A stretch of DNA of 64,000 nt from Pseudomonadota bacterium (lineage in GTDB: Bacteria > Pseudomonadota > Alphaproteobacteria > Reyranellales > Reyranellaceae): the NCBI GenBank assembly GCA_018242505.1, contig JAFEBU010000007.1, positions 17,902 to 81,901 on the forward strand. Reading direction: 5' to 3'. Under the pieces are notes generated by a model. The model saw only the letters and a program-made list of their open reading frames with translations, was not told the origin of the DNA and did no database searches. The position numbers and the translations under genes were made by a program. Of this stretch, positions 55,836-64,000 are shown piece after piece. Each line of letters begins with the position of its first letter. Position 1 is the stretch's first letter.

Positions 55836-57566
55836 CTACAGCTTCGTCACTCGCGCATGCAGGATGGCGGAGCGGCCGGAGCGCAGCGCCTGCAGGCAGC
55901 GGGCGATGGCTGGCTCGACGCCGTCGGGATCAGTGAGAAGCTCACCGTGGGCGCCGGCGGCCTCGGCGACCTTGGCGAAATTCATGTCGGGCGCGAGCGT
56001 GGCGCCGTAGTCGGCTGCGGACTTGGCCTCGCCGTCGGGATAGACGCGCAGCGTCGCCGCCTTCACCGCGCCCCACCCGGTGTTGTCCAGCACCACCGTC
56101 AGCACCGGCAGCTTGTATTGCCGCCCGACCGCCAGCGTCGATTGCGGGTTGGAGAAATAGAAAGTGCCGTCGCCCACGATCTGCACCACGGTGCGCTCGG
56201 GCTGCGCGAGCTTCAGCCCCAGCGCCATGCCGCCGGAGAAGCCGAGGCCGCCACCGGCGAGGCCGACCAGCGTGCCGGGCTCGGTGCGCGGCATCTGGGC
56301 GAACACGACCGCGGCATTGCGGATCGCCTCGTTCAGCACGATGGCTGAGGGATCGAGCGCCTTGGCGAGCGTGGCGCACAGGAAGTGCGGATTGATCTGG
56401 CCCGGCGCACCGCGTTGGGCCGCGGCCTTCGCCGCCTGCTCGCGCCGCGCCTTGTTCTCCTCGGCCAGGGTTTCGACCCGCGCTGCCGCCGTGATCCTGA
56501 AGGCCGCGTCGGCGCGCGCCTTCATCGCCGCCAGCAGGTCGGCGAGGATGCGATGGCTGTCGCCCTGCAGGCGCAGATGGCCGGGGAAGGTCCACATCGG
56601 GAAGGCGCGCTTCTCGGCATCGACGTCGATATGCGCCCACCAGGTGTCAGGATTGTCCGGCACGTCGGCCGGGATCCAGGGCACGTCGACATCGACCAGC
56701 AGACCGACATCCGCCTCGGCCAGCGCCTTGGCCGGCATGAAGCCGCCATGGCAGGGCGAAGTGTGCGGCAGGTTCACATAGAACGGATTGAACTCGATCA
56801 CCCGGATGCCGGCGAAGCGCGCCAGCTCGTCGAGCACGGCGACCGTCGCATGGTTGCGCCCGGCATAGGCGGTGATCAGGACCGGCCGGTCGGCCGCGAG
56901 CAGCCGGGTCGCCAGCGCATCGATCGAGGCCGCATCGACGCCGCGCGCCGAGACGGCGCCGAAGCGCTCGGCGGGATAGGAGCGGATCGCGCCCTCCGAC
57001 CAGGTGTCGGTCAGCGTCTCGCGCGGAAAGGTGAGATAGACCGGCCCCTTGGGGTCGCTCTCCATCACCGTATGCGCGCGGCGCAGCGCCTCCTTGGCGA
57101 TCACGCCTGACGGCAGGTTGTATTCCCACTTGGTGTAAGGCCGCACCACGCTCGCCTGGTCGAACGGCTCCTGCACGAAATGCACGTAGGTGTCGCGCGT
57201 GCCTAAAAGCTCGCCGCGGGTGGTGAACGGCGCCTTGCCCGCCATCAGCATCACGGGCAAGCGGGCGCGGCAGAGATTGTGCAGCGCCATCGCCGCGTTG
57301 GCCGTGCCGGCATCGACATGGACCATCACGCCCTGCCCGCGCCCGGTGGCGATGGCGTAACCCGCCGCCATGTGCACCGCCGTGTTCTCGTGCGGGCAGA
57401 GGATGGTCTCGGGCACATAGCGCCCGGCGCGGCGGAAGGCAGCCATGGCCTCGATCAGCGGCGCATGGTCGGTACCGAAGTTGCAGAACAGATAATCGAA
57501 GCCGATCTCGGTCAGGCCTTCGAGGAAATAGTGCGCCGTGGAATGGCGGGCTTCGTTGGTGTCCAT
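55836..57566 (-). CDS. Thiamine-diphosphate enzyme (acetolactate synthase/decarboxylase family)
   Basis: A 576-aa ThDP enzyme. CPHENTAVHMAAGYAIATGR contains the catalytic Glu that activates ThDP. PVLITAYAGRNHATVAVLDE begins the middle domain. The ThDP/Mg motif is VVQIVGDGTFYFSNPQSTLA (GDG ... N), with VLTVVLDNTGWGAVKAATLR following. The family also includes benzoylformate decarboxylase and sulfopyruvate-type enzymes; the substrate is not predictable. GAGGAT lies 3 bp before the ATG. It starts 7 bp after the Bug receptor gene, so a carboxylate imported by that system may be the substrate. Confidence 0.88.
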   Translation of the reverse strand: MDTNEARHSTAHYFLEGLTEIGFDYLFCNFGTDHAPLIEAMAAFRRAGRYVPETILCPHENTAVHMAAGYAIATGRGQGVMVHVDAGTANAAMALHNLCRARLPVMLMAGKAPFTTRGELLGTRDTYVHFVQEPFDQASVVRPYTKWEYNLPSGVIAKEALRRAHTVMESDPKGPVYLTFPRETLTDTWSEGAIRSYPAERFGAVSARGVDAASIDALATRLLAADRPVLITAYAGRNHATVAVLDELARFAGIRVIEFNPFYVNLPHTSPCHGGFMPAKALAEADVGLLVDVDVPWIPADVPDNPDTWWAHIDVDAEKRAFPMWTFPGHLRLQGDSHRILADLLAAMKARADAAFRITAAARVETLAEENKARREQAAKAAAQRGAPGQINPHFLCATLAKALDPSAIVLNEAIRNAAVVFAQMPRTEPGTLVGLAGGGLGFSGGMALGLKLAQPERTVVQIVGDGTFYFSNPQSTLAVGRQYKLPVLTVVLDNTGWGAVKAATLRVYPDGEAKSAADYGATLAPDMNFAKVAEAAGAHGELLTDPDGVEPAIARCLQALRSGRSAILHARVTKL

Positions 57567-57573
57567 CGCATCC

Positions 57574-58575
57574 TCAATCGAGCTTGATGTTGGCCTTGGT
57601 CGCGACCACCTTCCAGCGCGTCGCGTCACGGGCGATCAGGTCGCGGTATTCCTGCGCCGTGGTGCTGCGCGGCTCGACCGCGATCGCCTCCATGGCCGAG
57701 CGCACGTCGGGCAGAACAAGCGTTTCGGCAATTGCCTTCTGCAGGAGGGCGACGATGTCGGCCGGCGTGCCGGCAGGCGCCACGATCCCGGTCCACAGCG
57801 AGATCTCCATGTCGGAAATGCCGACCTCCGCGAGCGTCGGCACGTCGGGGAACGCGGCGGTCCGCTTGGCCGTGGTGACGGCGAGCGCGCGCAGCTTGCC
57901 GCCTTTCAACGGTCCGGCCAGCGGCCCTGAGTCGGCGATCGCCATCAGCACCTGGCCGCTCATCACCGCCTGCGCCATCTCTCCGCTACCCTTGTAGGGG
58001 ATGTACTGGAACTGCGAGCCGGTGCGCTGGTTGAAGAGCTCCGAGGCGAGCTGAAATGCCGTGGCCGCCGACGCATAGTTGGCGAGCCTGGGATGGGCGC
58101 GGCCGTAGGCCACCAGCTCCTGCACGCTCTTCACCGGCTGGTCGGGGCCCACCACCAGCAGCAGCGGGAACTCGGCCAGCAGCGAGATCGGCGCGAAGTC
58201 CTTCGCCGGATCGTAGGGCAACCTGGAATAGACGGCGGGATTGATCGTGAGTGGCCCGCTCGGCGCCACGAACAGCGTGTAGCCGTCAGGTGCGGCCTTG
58301 GCGACCAGCTCGGCCGCCACGATCGACTGCGCGCCCGGCTTGTTCTCGACCACGACCGGCTGGCCGAGCTTCTTCTGCAGCTTGGCAGCGACGATGCGCG
58401 CGATCAGGTCGTTGCCGCCGCCTGGCGCATAGCCGATGACGAGGCGGATCGGCTTCGAGGGATATCCCTCGGCCAGCGCCGATCCCGTCAACAGCAGGCC
58501 CATCGACAACGGGCCCATCGACAACGGGCCCATCGACAGGATCGCACACAGCGCGAGGACCAGTCGTTTCGTCAT
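57574..58575 (-). CDS. Bug-family tripartite tricarboxylate transporter receptor
   Basis: A 333-aa periplasmic binding protein. The signal peptide contains a repeated S-M-G-P-L unit. The mature protein starts with EGYPSKPIRLVIGYAPGGGN and continues IVAAKLQKKLGQPVVVENKP, APDGYTLFVAPSGPLTINPA, YDPAKDFAPISLLAEFPLLL and DVPTLAEVGISDMEISLWTG. These are standard TctC/Bug blocks that bind carboxylates such as citrate, glutamate or aromatic acids. No TctA/TctB membrane genes lie here. The start overlaps the EthD gene stop by 4 bp. It is coupled to the ThDP enzyme downstream. Confidence 0.92.
   Translation of the reverse strand: MTKRLVLALCAILSMGPLSMGPLSMGLLLTGSALAEGYPSKPIRLVIGYAPGGGNDLIARIVAAKLQKKLGQPVVVENKPGAQSIVAAELVAKAAPDGYTLFVAPSGPLTINPAVYSRLPYDPAKDFAPISLLAEFPLLLVVGPDQPVKSVQELVAYGRAHPRLANYASAATAFQLASELFNQRTGSQFQYIPYKGSGEMAQAVMSGQVLMAIADSGPLAGPLKGGKLRALAVTTAKRTAAFPDVPTLAEVGISDMEISLWTGIVAPAGTPADIVALLQKAIAETLVLPDVRSAMEAIAVEPRSTTAQEYRDLIARDATRWKVVATKANIKLD
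58498..58540. repeat. 15-bp tandem repeat inside the Bug-receptor signal peptide
   Basis: GCCCATCGACAACGG occurs twice in tandem (58498-58512, 58513-58527) and a third partial copy follows to 58540. In the protein it gives SMGPL repeats (ILSMGPLSMGPLSMGLLL). Because 15 bp keeps the frame, copy-number change would lengthen or shorten the hydrophobic core without breaking the gene. Confidence 0.8.
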
Positions 58576-58958
58576 GGCCGCGCCTCCCCAGCCGCGTAGA
58601 TCGTCTCCTCGCGGCCAAGCCACAGCGGCGAACGCGGCAGGTCGATGAACTTCGCCTCGTCCTCCAGCAACAGGCGCCCGGCCTCGCGCGCCGCGGGATC
58701 TCGTCCGGCGGCCTGGAAGGTCTCGGCGTCGGTCCACCACAGCTCGGCGATACCGTCGTACGGTTCGGGCGCAGCACGCACGCGCTGCATGCCCACCGCG
58801 AGATCACCGTCGAGGCGATGAACCTGCACGTAGCGCGCCATGCGCAGCGCCGGCTGCAAGCTGCGCACAAGCGGCCCGTGCTTGTTCAGCCAATAGTCCT
58901 GGAACTCCACCAGCGACAGGCTCGGCAGCCGCCGCAGGCAAAAGGTCAGCTTGATCAA
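58572..58958 (-). CDS. EthD-domain protein
   Basis: A 128-aa protein of the EthD family, a small dimeric alpha/beta-barrel fold first described in ether degradation. IKLTFCLRRLPSLSLVEFQD, YWLNKHGPLVRSLQPALRMA and RYVQVHRL are typical; W-x-x-x-H-G-P-L is the family core. I chose TTG 58958 because GGGAGG lies 6 bp upstream; a longer form starting near 59069 would begin inside the repeat region. It is the first gene of the EthD-Bug-ThDP operon. Confidence 0.82.
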   Translation of the reverse strand: MIKLTFCLRRLPSLSLVEFQDYWLNKHGPLVRSLQPALRMARYVQVHRLDGDLAVGMQRVRAAPEPYDGIAELWWTDAETFQAAGRDPAAREAGRLLLEDEAKFIDLPRSPLWLGREETIYAAGEARP

Positions 58959-59264
58959 GGCGTTCCTCCCGATCTTTTGGCCATCACAGGCTATAAGCAC
59001 TCGCAGGAGCGCGCCACTTCGCGCGGAGTAACCTCCGTGCTTTAGCGGCCTCATCGTCTTCCAGACCACGAGCCTGCGGATCGCCCATCCGACGCATTCA
59101 CATGCGCAGGAATATGACTATGAGCGCCACTGGAGCGGCGCGCCCATAGCGACATGAAGTCCATTGCTGGGAGCGCGACTCCAGTCGCGCTCATAGGTAT
59201 GAGCGAGCAGGACGCTCGCGGTCCCAAAGAGCTCCAATAATCTGATAAACCGAACCTGAAAGCC
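58959..59264. repeat. Palindromic repeat region before hrpB
   Basis: No gene is seen in these 306 bp. Two perfect or near-perfect hairpins are clear: GAGCGCGACT/AGTCGCGCTC at 59171-59192 (10-bp arms, 2-nt loop) and GCGAGC/GCTCGC at 59203-59219. Upstream (58999-59110) are GCGCGGAG-like, GAGC and GACGCAT pieces in an order resembling 24906-25053. An hrpB promoter must lie close to 59230. Confidence 0.65.
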
Positions 59265-61775
59265 ATGCCTTCCCCCTCCCTTCCCGTCGACGAGGCGCTG
59301 CCGCGACTTCTGTCCGTTCTGGCCGAGCGCACGGCAGCGGTGCTGGTGGCGCCGCCCGGCGCCGGCAAGACGACGCGCGTACCGCTGGCCTTGCTCGATG
59401 CGCCCTGGCTCGCAGCCCATAAAAAGATCGTGATGCAGGAACCGCGGCGGCTTGCGGCGCGCGCGGCGGCGCGGCGCATGGCAGCGACGCTCGGCGAGCA
59501 GGTGGGCGAGACGGTCGGCTATCGAGTACGGCTCGACACCAAAGTCGGTCCGCGCACGCGCATCGAGGTCGTCACCGACGGCCTCTTTCTGCGCATGCTC
59601 CAGGACGATCCCGCCCTCGAGGGCATCGGCTGCGTGATCTTCGACGAATTGCACGAGCGCGGGCTGGAGACCGACCTTTCCTTCGCCCTGGTGCGCGAAT
59701 CGCAAACCGCATTGCGCGAGGACCTGCGCGTGATCGCGATGTCGGCGACGCTCGACCCCGGACCCGTCTCCGAGCGGCTGGGCGGCGCTCCGGTGATCGA
59801 GTCGGCCGGTCGTATGTTCCCGATCGAGACGCGCTACCTTGATCGTGAAGCTGTAGGCCGCATCGAGGACACGGCCGCGAGCGCGGTCCGGCGTGCGCTC
59901 GGCGAGGAAGGCGGCAGCGCACTGGTCTTCTTGCCGGGCGTCGGCGAGATCCGCCGCGTGCACGAGCGGCTCGGCGATCTCGGGCCGGACATCGACGTGG
60001 CTCCCCTCTACGGCGACCTTCCGCCCGCCGAGCAGGATCGCGCCATCGCGCCATCGCCTGTTGGCCGACGCAAGGTCGTGCTCGCGACGTCGATTGCGGA
60101 AACCAGCCTCACCATCGAGGGCGTGCGCCTCGTGATCGATGCCGGGCTGATGCGTGTGCCGCGCTTCTCGCCGCGCTCGGGCATGACGCGGCTCGACACG
60201 ATGCGTGTCAGCCAGGCCTCGGCCGACCAGCGCCGCGGCCGCGCCGGCCGGCTCGAACCGGGTGTCTGCTATCGGCTGTGGACGGAGGAGGCGCAGCGCG
60301 GGCTGCTGCCCTTCACGCCGCCGGAGATCCTCGATGCCGATCTGGCGCCCTTGGCACTGGAGCTCGCCGCCTGGGGTGCGAACGATGCCGCGACGCTGCC
60401 GTGGCTCACGCCGCCGCCACCGGCGGCAATGGCGACGGCGCGCGCCCTGCTGATCGATCTCGGCGCGCTCGACCCGAGCGGAACCATCACACCGCATGGC
60501 CGCGCCATGGCGCGGTTGGGTCAGCATCCGCGGCTGGCCCATCTCGTACTGAAAGGTCGCGAATTGAAACAGGGTCGTGTCGCCGCGCTGCTGGCCGCGA
60601 TCCTGAGCGAGCGCGATTTCCTGCGCCTGCCCCCACAACTGCTTTCACCGCCGACGGCGACGAAACAGCGAGGTCAGCGAGATGTCGATCTGCGTCATCG
60701 AGTCGACATCGCCTTGACCGGCAAGCGCGACGGCGCCCTGCGCCTGATCCAGGAATCAGCCCGCCGGCTCATGTCGCGCGAGACCCGGGACGAGACGCCC
60801 GATGTCTCGAAGACCGGCGCGTTGCTGGCGCTCGCCTATCCCGACCGCATCGGCCGCCGCCGGCCCGGCACAGCCGGACGCTACTTGCTCTCCAGCGGGC
60901 GCGGCGCTGCACTGCCGGAGGGCGATCCGATGGCCAATGAGGAATTCCTGGTCGTCGCCGATCTCGACGGCTCGGCGCAGGATTCTCGCATCTTCCTTGC
61001 TGCCCCGATCGCACCGGCCGAGATCGAGGATCTCTTTGCCGAGCGCATCGTCGACGAGCAGCTCGTGCAATGGAGTACGCGCGAGGGTGCGGTGCTGGCC
61101 CGGCAGAGACGCCGGCTGGGCGCCCTCATCCTCGAGGACAGGCCCCTCATCAAGCCAGATTCTGACAAGGTGACCGCCGCGATGCTGGGTGGCGTTCGCC
61201 AGCTCGGGCCCGGCGCACTGCCCTGGAGCGACGACCTCGTGAAGTGGCGGCAGCGCATCGCCTTCCTGCGGGTCCTCGACCCCGACTGGCCCGACCTGTC
61301 GGACGCGGCCCTGCTCGCCTCGCTGGATGTGTGGCTCGCTCCCTTCCTCGACGGCGTGTCGCGGCGCGATCACCTCGGCCGCATCGATCTTGCCGCTGCC
61401 CTCAAGGCGCTGGTGCCGTGGGACCGCCAGCGCCAGCTCGACCGGCTTGCGCCGACCCATGTCGAGGTGCCGAGCGGCTCGCGCGTGCCGATCGACTATG
61501 CCAACCCGGCCGAGCCAACGCTTGCGGTGCGGCTGCAGGAGATGTTCGGGCTTACCGACACGCCGCGTGTCGGCGGCGGCACGGTTCCGCTGACGCTTCA
61601 CCTTCTCTCCCCCGCGCGCCGCCCGGTGCAGGTGACGCGCGATCTCGCGAGCTTCTGGAGCAGCGGCTACAAGGCCGTGAAGGCCGAGCTGAAGGGCCGC
61701 TATCCACGCCACTACTGGCCCGATGATCCACTGGTCGCTGCACCGACCGCACGCGTCCGGCCGAGACCGAAATAG
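59265..61775 (+). CDS. hrpB: ATP-dependent helicase HrpB
   Basis: An 836-aa DEAH-box RNA helicase. AVLVAPPGAGKTTRVPLALL holds Walker A (GAGKTT, about residues 32-37). VIFDELHERGLETDLSFALV is the DE-x-H motif with DELH, and RVIAMSATLDPGPVSERLGG the SAT motif. VVLATSIAETSLTIEGVRLV and DQRRGRAGRLEPGVCYRLW are motifs V and VI. The C-terminal HrpB-specific region includes PLTLHLLSPARRPVQVTRDL and ASFWSSGYKAVKAELKGRYP followed by RHYWPDDP. Length is normal. It stands alone; the role in alphaproteobacteria is not established. Confidence 0.94.
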   Translation: MPSPSLPVDEALPRLLSVLAERTAAVLVAPPGAGKTTRVPLALLDAPWLAAHKKIVMQEPRRLAARAAARRMAATLGEQVGETVGYRVRLDTKVGPRTRIEVVTDGLFLRMLQDDPALEGIGCVIFDELHERGLETDLSFALVRESQTALREDLRVIAMSATLDPGPVSERLGGAPVIESAGRMFPIETRYLDREAVGRIEDTAASAVRRALGEEGGSALVFLPGVGEIRRVHERLGDLGPDIDVAPLYGDLPPAEQDRAIAPSPVGRRKVVLATSIAETSLTIEGVRLVIDAGLMRVPRFSPRSGMTRLDTMRVSQASADQRRGRAGRLEPGVCYRLWTEEAQRGLLPFTPPEILDADLAPLALELAAWGANDAATLPWLTPPPPAAMATARALLIDLGALDPSGTITPHGRAMARLGQHPRLAHLVLKGRELKQGRVAALLAAILSERDFLRLPPQLLSPPTATKQRGQRDVDLRHRVDIALTGKRDGALRLIQESARRLMSRETRDETPDVSKTGALLALAYPDRIGRRRPGTAGRYLLSSGRGAALPEGDPMANEEFLVVADLDGSAQDSRIFLAAPIAPAEIEDLFAERIVDEQLVQWSTREGAVLARQRRRLGALILEDRPLIKPDSDKVTAAMLGGVRQLGPGALPWSDDLVKWRQRIAFLRVLDPDWPDLSDAALLASLDVWLAPFLDGVSRRDHLGRIDLAAALKALVPWDRQRQLDRLAPTHVEVPSGSRVPIDYANPAEPTLAVRLQEMFGLTDTPRVGGGTVPLTLHLLSPARRPVQVTRDLASFWSSGYKAVKAELKGRYPRHYWPDDPLVAAPTARVRPRPK

Positions 61776-61906
61776 TCATTGGGCGCCGCCGCTTCGGTGG
61801 GAGACCATTCTGCGGGCGTGGCGCGTCTGCGAGCGTGGCGCGCTTCCCCCGACGGAAAGAAATATGCTACGGCGATAGCCTTGCCCATCTGCGGGATTTC
61901 CAGTCC

Positions 61907-63364
61907 ATGCCTCTCGACCTGCCGTTTCAGTCTGCCAAGCACCTCGCCGCCGCGGTGCGCAAGAAGAAGATCGGATGCCTCGAATTGCTCGACCTCTATC
62001 TGAAGCGGATCGAGACCTATAATCCCAAACTGAACGCCATCATCGCCAGCGATGTCGAGGGCGCACGCAAGCGGGCCAAGGCCGCCGACAAGGCAGTGAA
62101 AGCGGGCAAGAAACTCGGGCCACTGCACGGCGTGCCGATGACCATCAAGGAGTCGTTCGACGTGAAGGGCTTCGCCACCACCTGGGGCGATCCGGCCTTC
62201 AAGAACAGCATCGCCGAACAGAATTCGCTGGTGGCCCAGCGCATGATCGATGCCGGCGTGACGCTGTTCGGCAAGACCAATGTGCCGCTGAATCTCGCCG
62301 ACTGGCAGAGCTACAACGACGTCTACGGCAGCACCAACAATCCGTGGGATCTCGGCCGCACGCCCGGCGGCTCCTCGGGCGGATCGGGTGCAGCGCTGGC
62401 CGCCGGCCTCACCGGCATCGAGGCGGGCAGCGACATCGGCGCCTCGATCCGCAATCCCGCCCACTATTGCGGCGTGTGGGGCCACAAGCCGACCTGGAAC
62501 GTGGTCTGCCCGAAAGGCCACACCTTGGGCGGCAACGTCGCCTATGGCGATATCGGTGTCGTGGGACCGCTCGCCCGCAGCGCCGGCGATCTCGAGATCG
62601 CGCTGGACATCATGGCTGGTCCCGACGAGATCGACGCACGCGGCTGGAAACTCAGCCTGCCGCGGCCGAAGAAAAAGAAGCTGCGCGACTTCAAGGTCGC
62701 CGTCCTGCTGAGCGACCCCAATGCCGAGGTGGATCACACGGTGCAGGCCGAGATCCAGAAGCTCGCCGACTTCCTCGCCAAGAAGAAGGTGAAGGTGAGC
62801 GACACGGCGCGGCCGGCGATCGACACGGCGGAGCTGAACGACGTCTATATCCGGCTCCTGCGCGCGGCGACCTCGGCGCGGATGTCGGACGAGGTCTACC
62901 AGCAGGCCGTGGCCGACGCGGCGACGCTGGCGCCGGACGATATGAGCTATTTCGCGCAAATGCAGCGCGGCAACTCGCTGTCGCACCGCACCTGGCTGCA
63001 ACTCAACGAAAAGCGGCACCGCATGCGGCTGGCCTGGGACACCTTCTTCCAGGACTGGGACCTCATGCTCTGCCCGGTCGCGACCACGGCCGCCTTCCCG
63101 CACGACCAGCAGGGGCTGCGCCACAAGCGCACCATCGTGGTGAACAACAAGAAGGTACCGGTGGTGGATCAGATCTTCTGGGCCGGCTATTCCTGCGCCA
63201 CCTGGCTGCCCGCGACTTCGGCTCCGATCGGGCTCAGTCCCGAAGGCCTGCCGATCGGCGTGCAGATCGTCGGCCCGCAATACGGCGACTACTCCACCAT
63301 CGCCTTCGCCAAGCTCCTCGAGCAGGAGTATCGCAGCTTCGTGCCGCCGCCAGGCTATAGCTGA
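61907..63364 (+). CDS. Amidase-signature family amidase
   Basis: A 485-aa amidohydrolase. The Ser-cisSer-Lys triad is Lys81 in [16 protein letters not shown], Ser156/157 in [20 protein letters not shown] and the nucleophile Ser180 in [40 protein letters not shown] is the typical C-terminal block. It may hydrolyse a carboxamide or nitrile-derived amide; specificity is not visible. I chose ATG 61907 as the one giving a normal N-terminus; an ATG at 61835 would add 24 residues without family features. It overlaps apt by 1 bp (TGATG). Confidence 0.92.
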   Translation: MPLDLPFQSAKHLAAAVRKKKIGCLELLDLYLKRIETYNPKLNAIIASDVEGARKRAKAADKAVKAGKKLGPLHGVPMTIKESFDVKGFATTWGDPAFKNSIAEQNSLVAQRMIDAGVTLFGKTNVPLNLADWQSYNDVYGSTNNPWDLGRTPGGSSGGSGAALAAGLTGIEAGSDIGASIRNPAHYCGVWGHKPTWNVVCPKGHTLGGNVAYGDIGVVGPLARSAGDLEIALDIMAGPDEIDARGWKLSLPRPKKKKLRDFKVAVLLSDPNAEVDHTVQAEIQKLADFLAKKKVKVSDTARPAIDTAELNDVYIRLLRAATSARMSDEVYQQAVADAATLAPDDMSYFAQMQRGNSLSHRTWLQLNEKRHRMRLAWDTFFQDWDLMLCPVATTAAFPHDQQGLRHKRTIVVNNKKVPVVDQIFWAGYSCATWLPATSAPIGLSPEGLPIGVQIVGPQYGDYSTIAFAKLLEQEYRSFVPPPGYS

Positions 63365-63879
63365 TGAATCTCAAGGATCACATCCGCTCGATCCCGGATT
63401 TTCCCAAACCGGGAATCCTGTTCTACGACATCTCGACCCTGCTCGCGAACGCCAAGGCATGGCACGAGACGATCGAGCAGATCACCGCTGCCGTGCGACC
63501 TCACAAGCCCGACCTGCTGGCCGGCATCGAATCGCGCGGCTTCCTGCTCGCGGCGCCGCTGGCGCTGGCGCTCGGTACCGGCTTCGTGATGCTGCGCAAG
63601 CAGGGCAAGCTGCCCGGCATCACCGTGCGCCACACCTATGCGCTGGAGTACGGCACCGACACGATCGAGATCCAGAGCGACGCGATCGCGAAGGGCCAGC
63701 GCGTGGTGCTGGTCGACGACCTGCTGGCGACCGGCGGCACCATGGCCGCCGCGGTCACGCTCCTGCAACAGGTCGGCGCCATCGTGCCGGCCGCCGCCTG
63801 CGTCATCGAACTCACCTTCCTCAACGGCCGCAAGCGCCTCCCCGTCCCCGTCGAGGCGCTGCTGCAGTACGACAGCTAG
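63364..63879 (+). CDS. apt: Adenine phosphoribosyltransferase
   Basis: A 171-aa purine-salvage enzyme that makes AMP from adenine and [24 protein letters not shown] is the N-terminal block, [20 protein letters not shown] the hood region, and [20 protein letters not shown] the PRPP-binding loop (DDLLATGGT). [20 protein letters not shown] precedes it. Length is standard. The start ATG overlaps the amidase stop by one base (TGATG), so the genes are translationally coupled. Nothing recognisable follows in the remaining 120 bp of the window. Confidence 0.95.
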   Translation: MNLKDHIRSIPDFPKPGILFYDISTLLANAKAWHETIEQITAAVRPHKPDLLAGIESRGFLLAAPLALALGTGFVMLRKQGKLPGITVRHTYALEYGTDTIEIQSDAIAKGQRVVLVDDLLATGGTMAAAVTLLQQVGAIVPAAACVIELTFLNGRKRLPVPVEALLQYDS

Positions 63880-64000
63880 GTAGTGGCTCTGTAATTTGCG
63901 ATCGCTTGGCGGTTGTCCCTTGAGGGTTTCAAGGATCTGTCCGCACTCGCCGGTCCGGGGATCGGTGGTGCTGTATCGGGTCTCACAAGGCCGGCCGTTG

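Overview
The window is about 64 kb of high-GC, gene-dense bacterial chromosome. Gene content suggests a free-living, aerobic, catabolically versatile alphaproteobacterium, possibly Reyranella-like or another Rhodospirillales/Hyphomicrobiales relative. The pointers are several LLM flavin oxidoreductases, acyl-CoA and enoyl-CoA enzymes, a tripartite-tricarboxylate (Bug) receptor, a CoxL-type molybdenum hydroxylase, ring-hydroxylating and ring-cleaving dioxygenases, a bc1 Rieske protein, GltBD and PutA. This placement is inferred from gene families only. No rRNA, tRNA, CRISPR array or intact transposase was seen.

Left part (1-24.9 kb). The window opens inside a type I secretion locus (HlyD adaptor). 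Two LLM oxidoreductases flank a small lipoprotein. A tightly coupled leftward operon (8139 to 3610) reads: FolM-like reductase, FolB, two EamA permeases, an FdtA-type cupin and a DegT aminotransferase. A rightward FAD oxidoreductase, OsmC protein and nitronate monooxygenase follow, with a 149-bp MITE-like element right after the last stop. A MarR regulator (14708-15220) diverges, across a doubled operator-like AT-rich repeat, from an unknown 369-aa protein, an alpha/beta hydrolase and LigB/LigA extradiol dioxygenase subunits. A glyoxalase with a possible GST remnant, an orphan LivM permease, an enoyl-CoA hydratase, a solitary Rieske PetA, a quinone reductase and further fatty-acid/LLM genes follow.

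Middle part (25-45 kb). This holds an orphan CoxL-type subunit, a flavodoxin-fold quinone reductase and a coupled leftward operon of an A-T-TE NRPS-like enzyme, an ABC membrane domain without ATPase, CbpA and CbpM. Next come an acyl-CoA dehydrogenase whose 3' end runs into a 19-bp tandem array, a DUF1194 protein, a 71-aa protein with 24 histidines, a LysR/PNPOx divergent pair, a divergent AroQ paralogue and gltD-gltB.

Right part (45-64 kb). PutA is followed by a three-gene operon (Rieske alpha and beta subunits, PdxA-family dehydrogenase) that resembles terephthalate tphA2-A3-B. From 51.6 to 55.6 kb lies a lower-GC, decayed island that looks like a polymorphic-toxin locus. Two cassettes share a leader (52 identical bp) but have different C-termini, small immunity-like genes lie between them, and a 104-bp copy of the pdxA 3' end sits at the cassette junction. 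This is the most unusual part of the window. It ends with an EthD / Bug receptor / ThDP-enzyme operon, HrpB helicase, an amidase and Apt.

Several intergenic gaps carry short GC-rich hairpins of one or two related palindromic repeat families.
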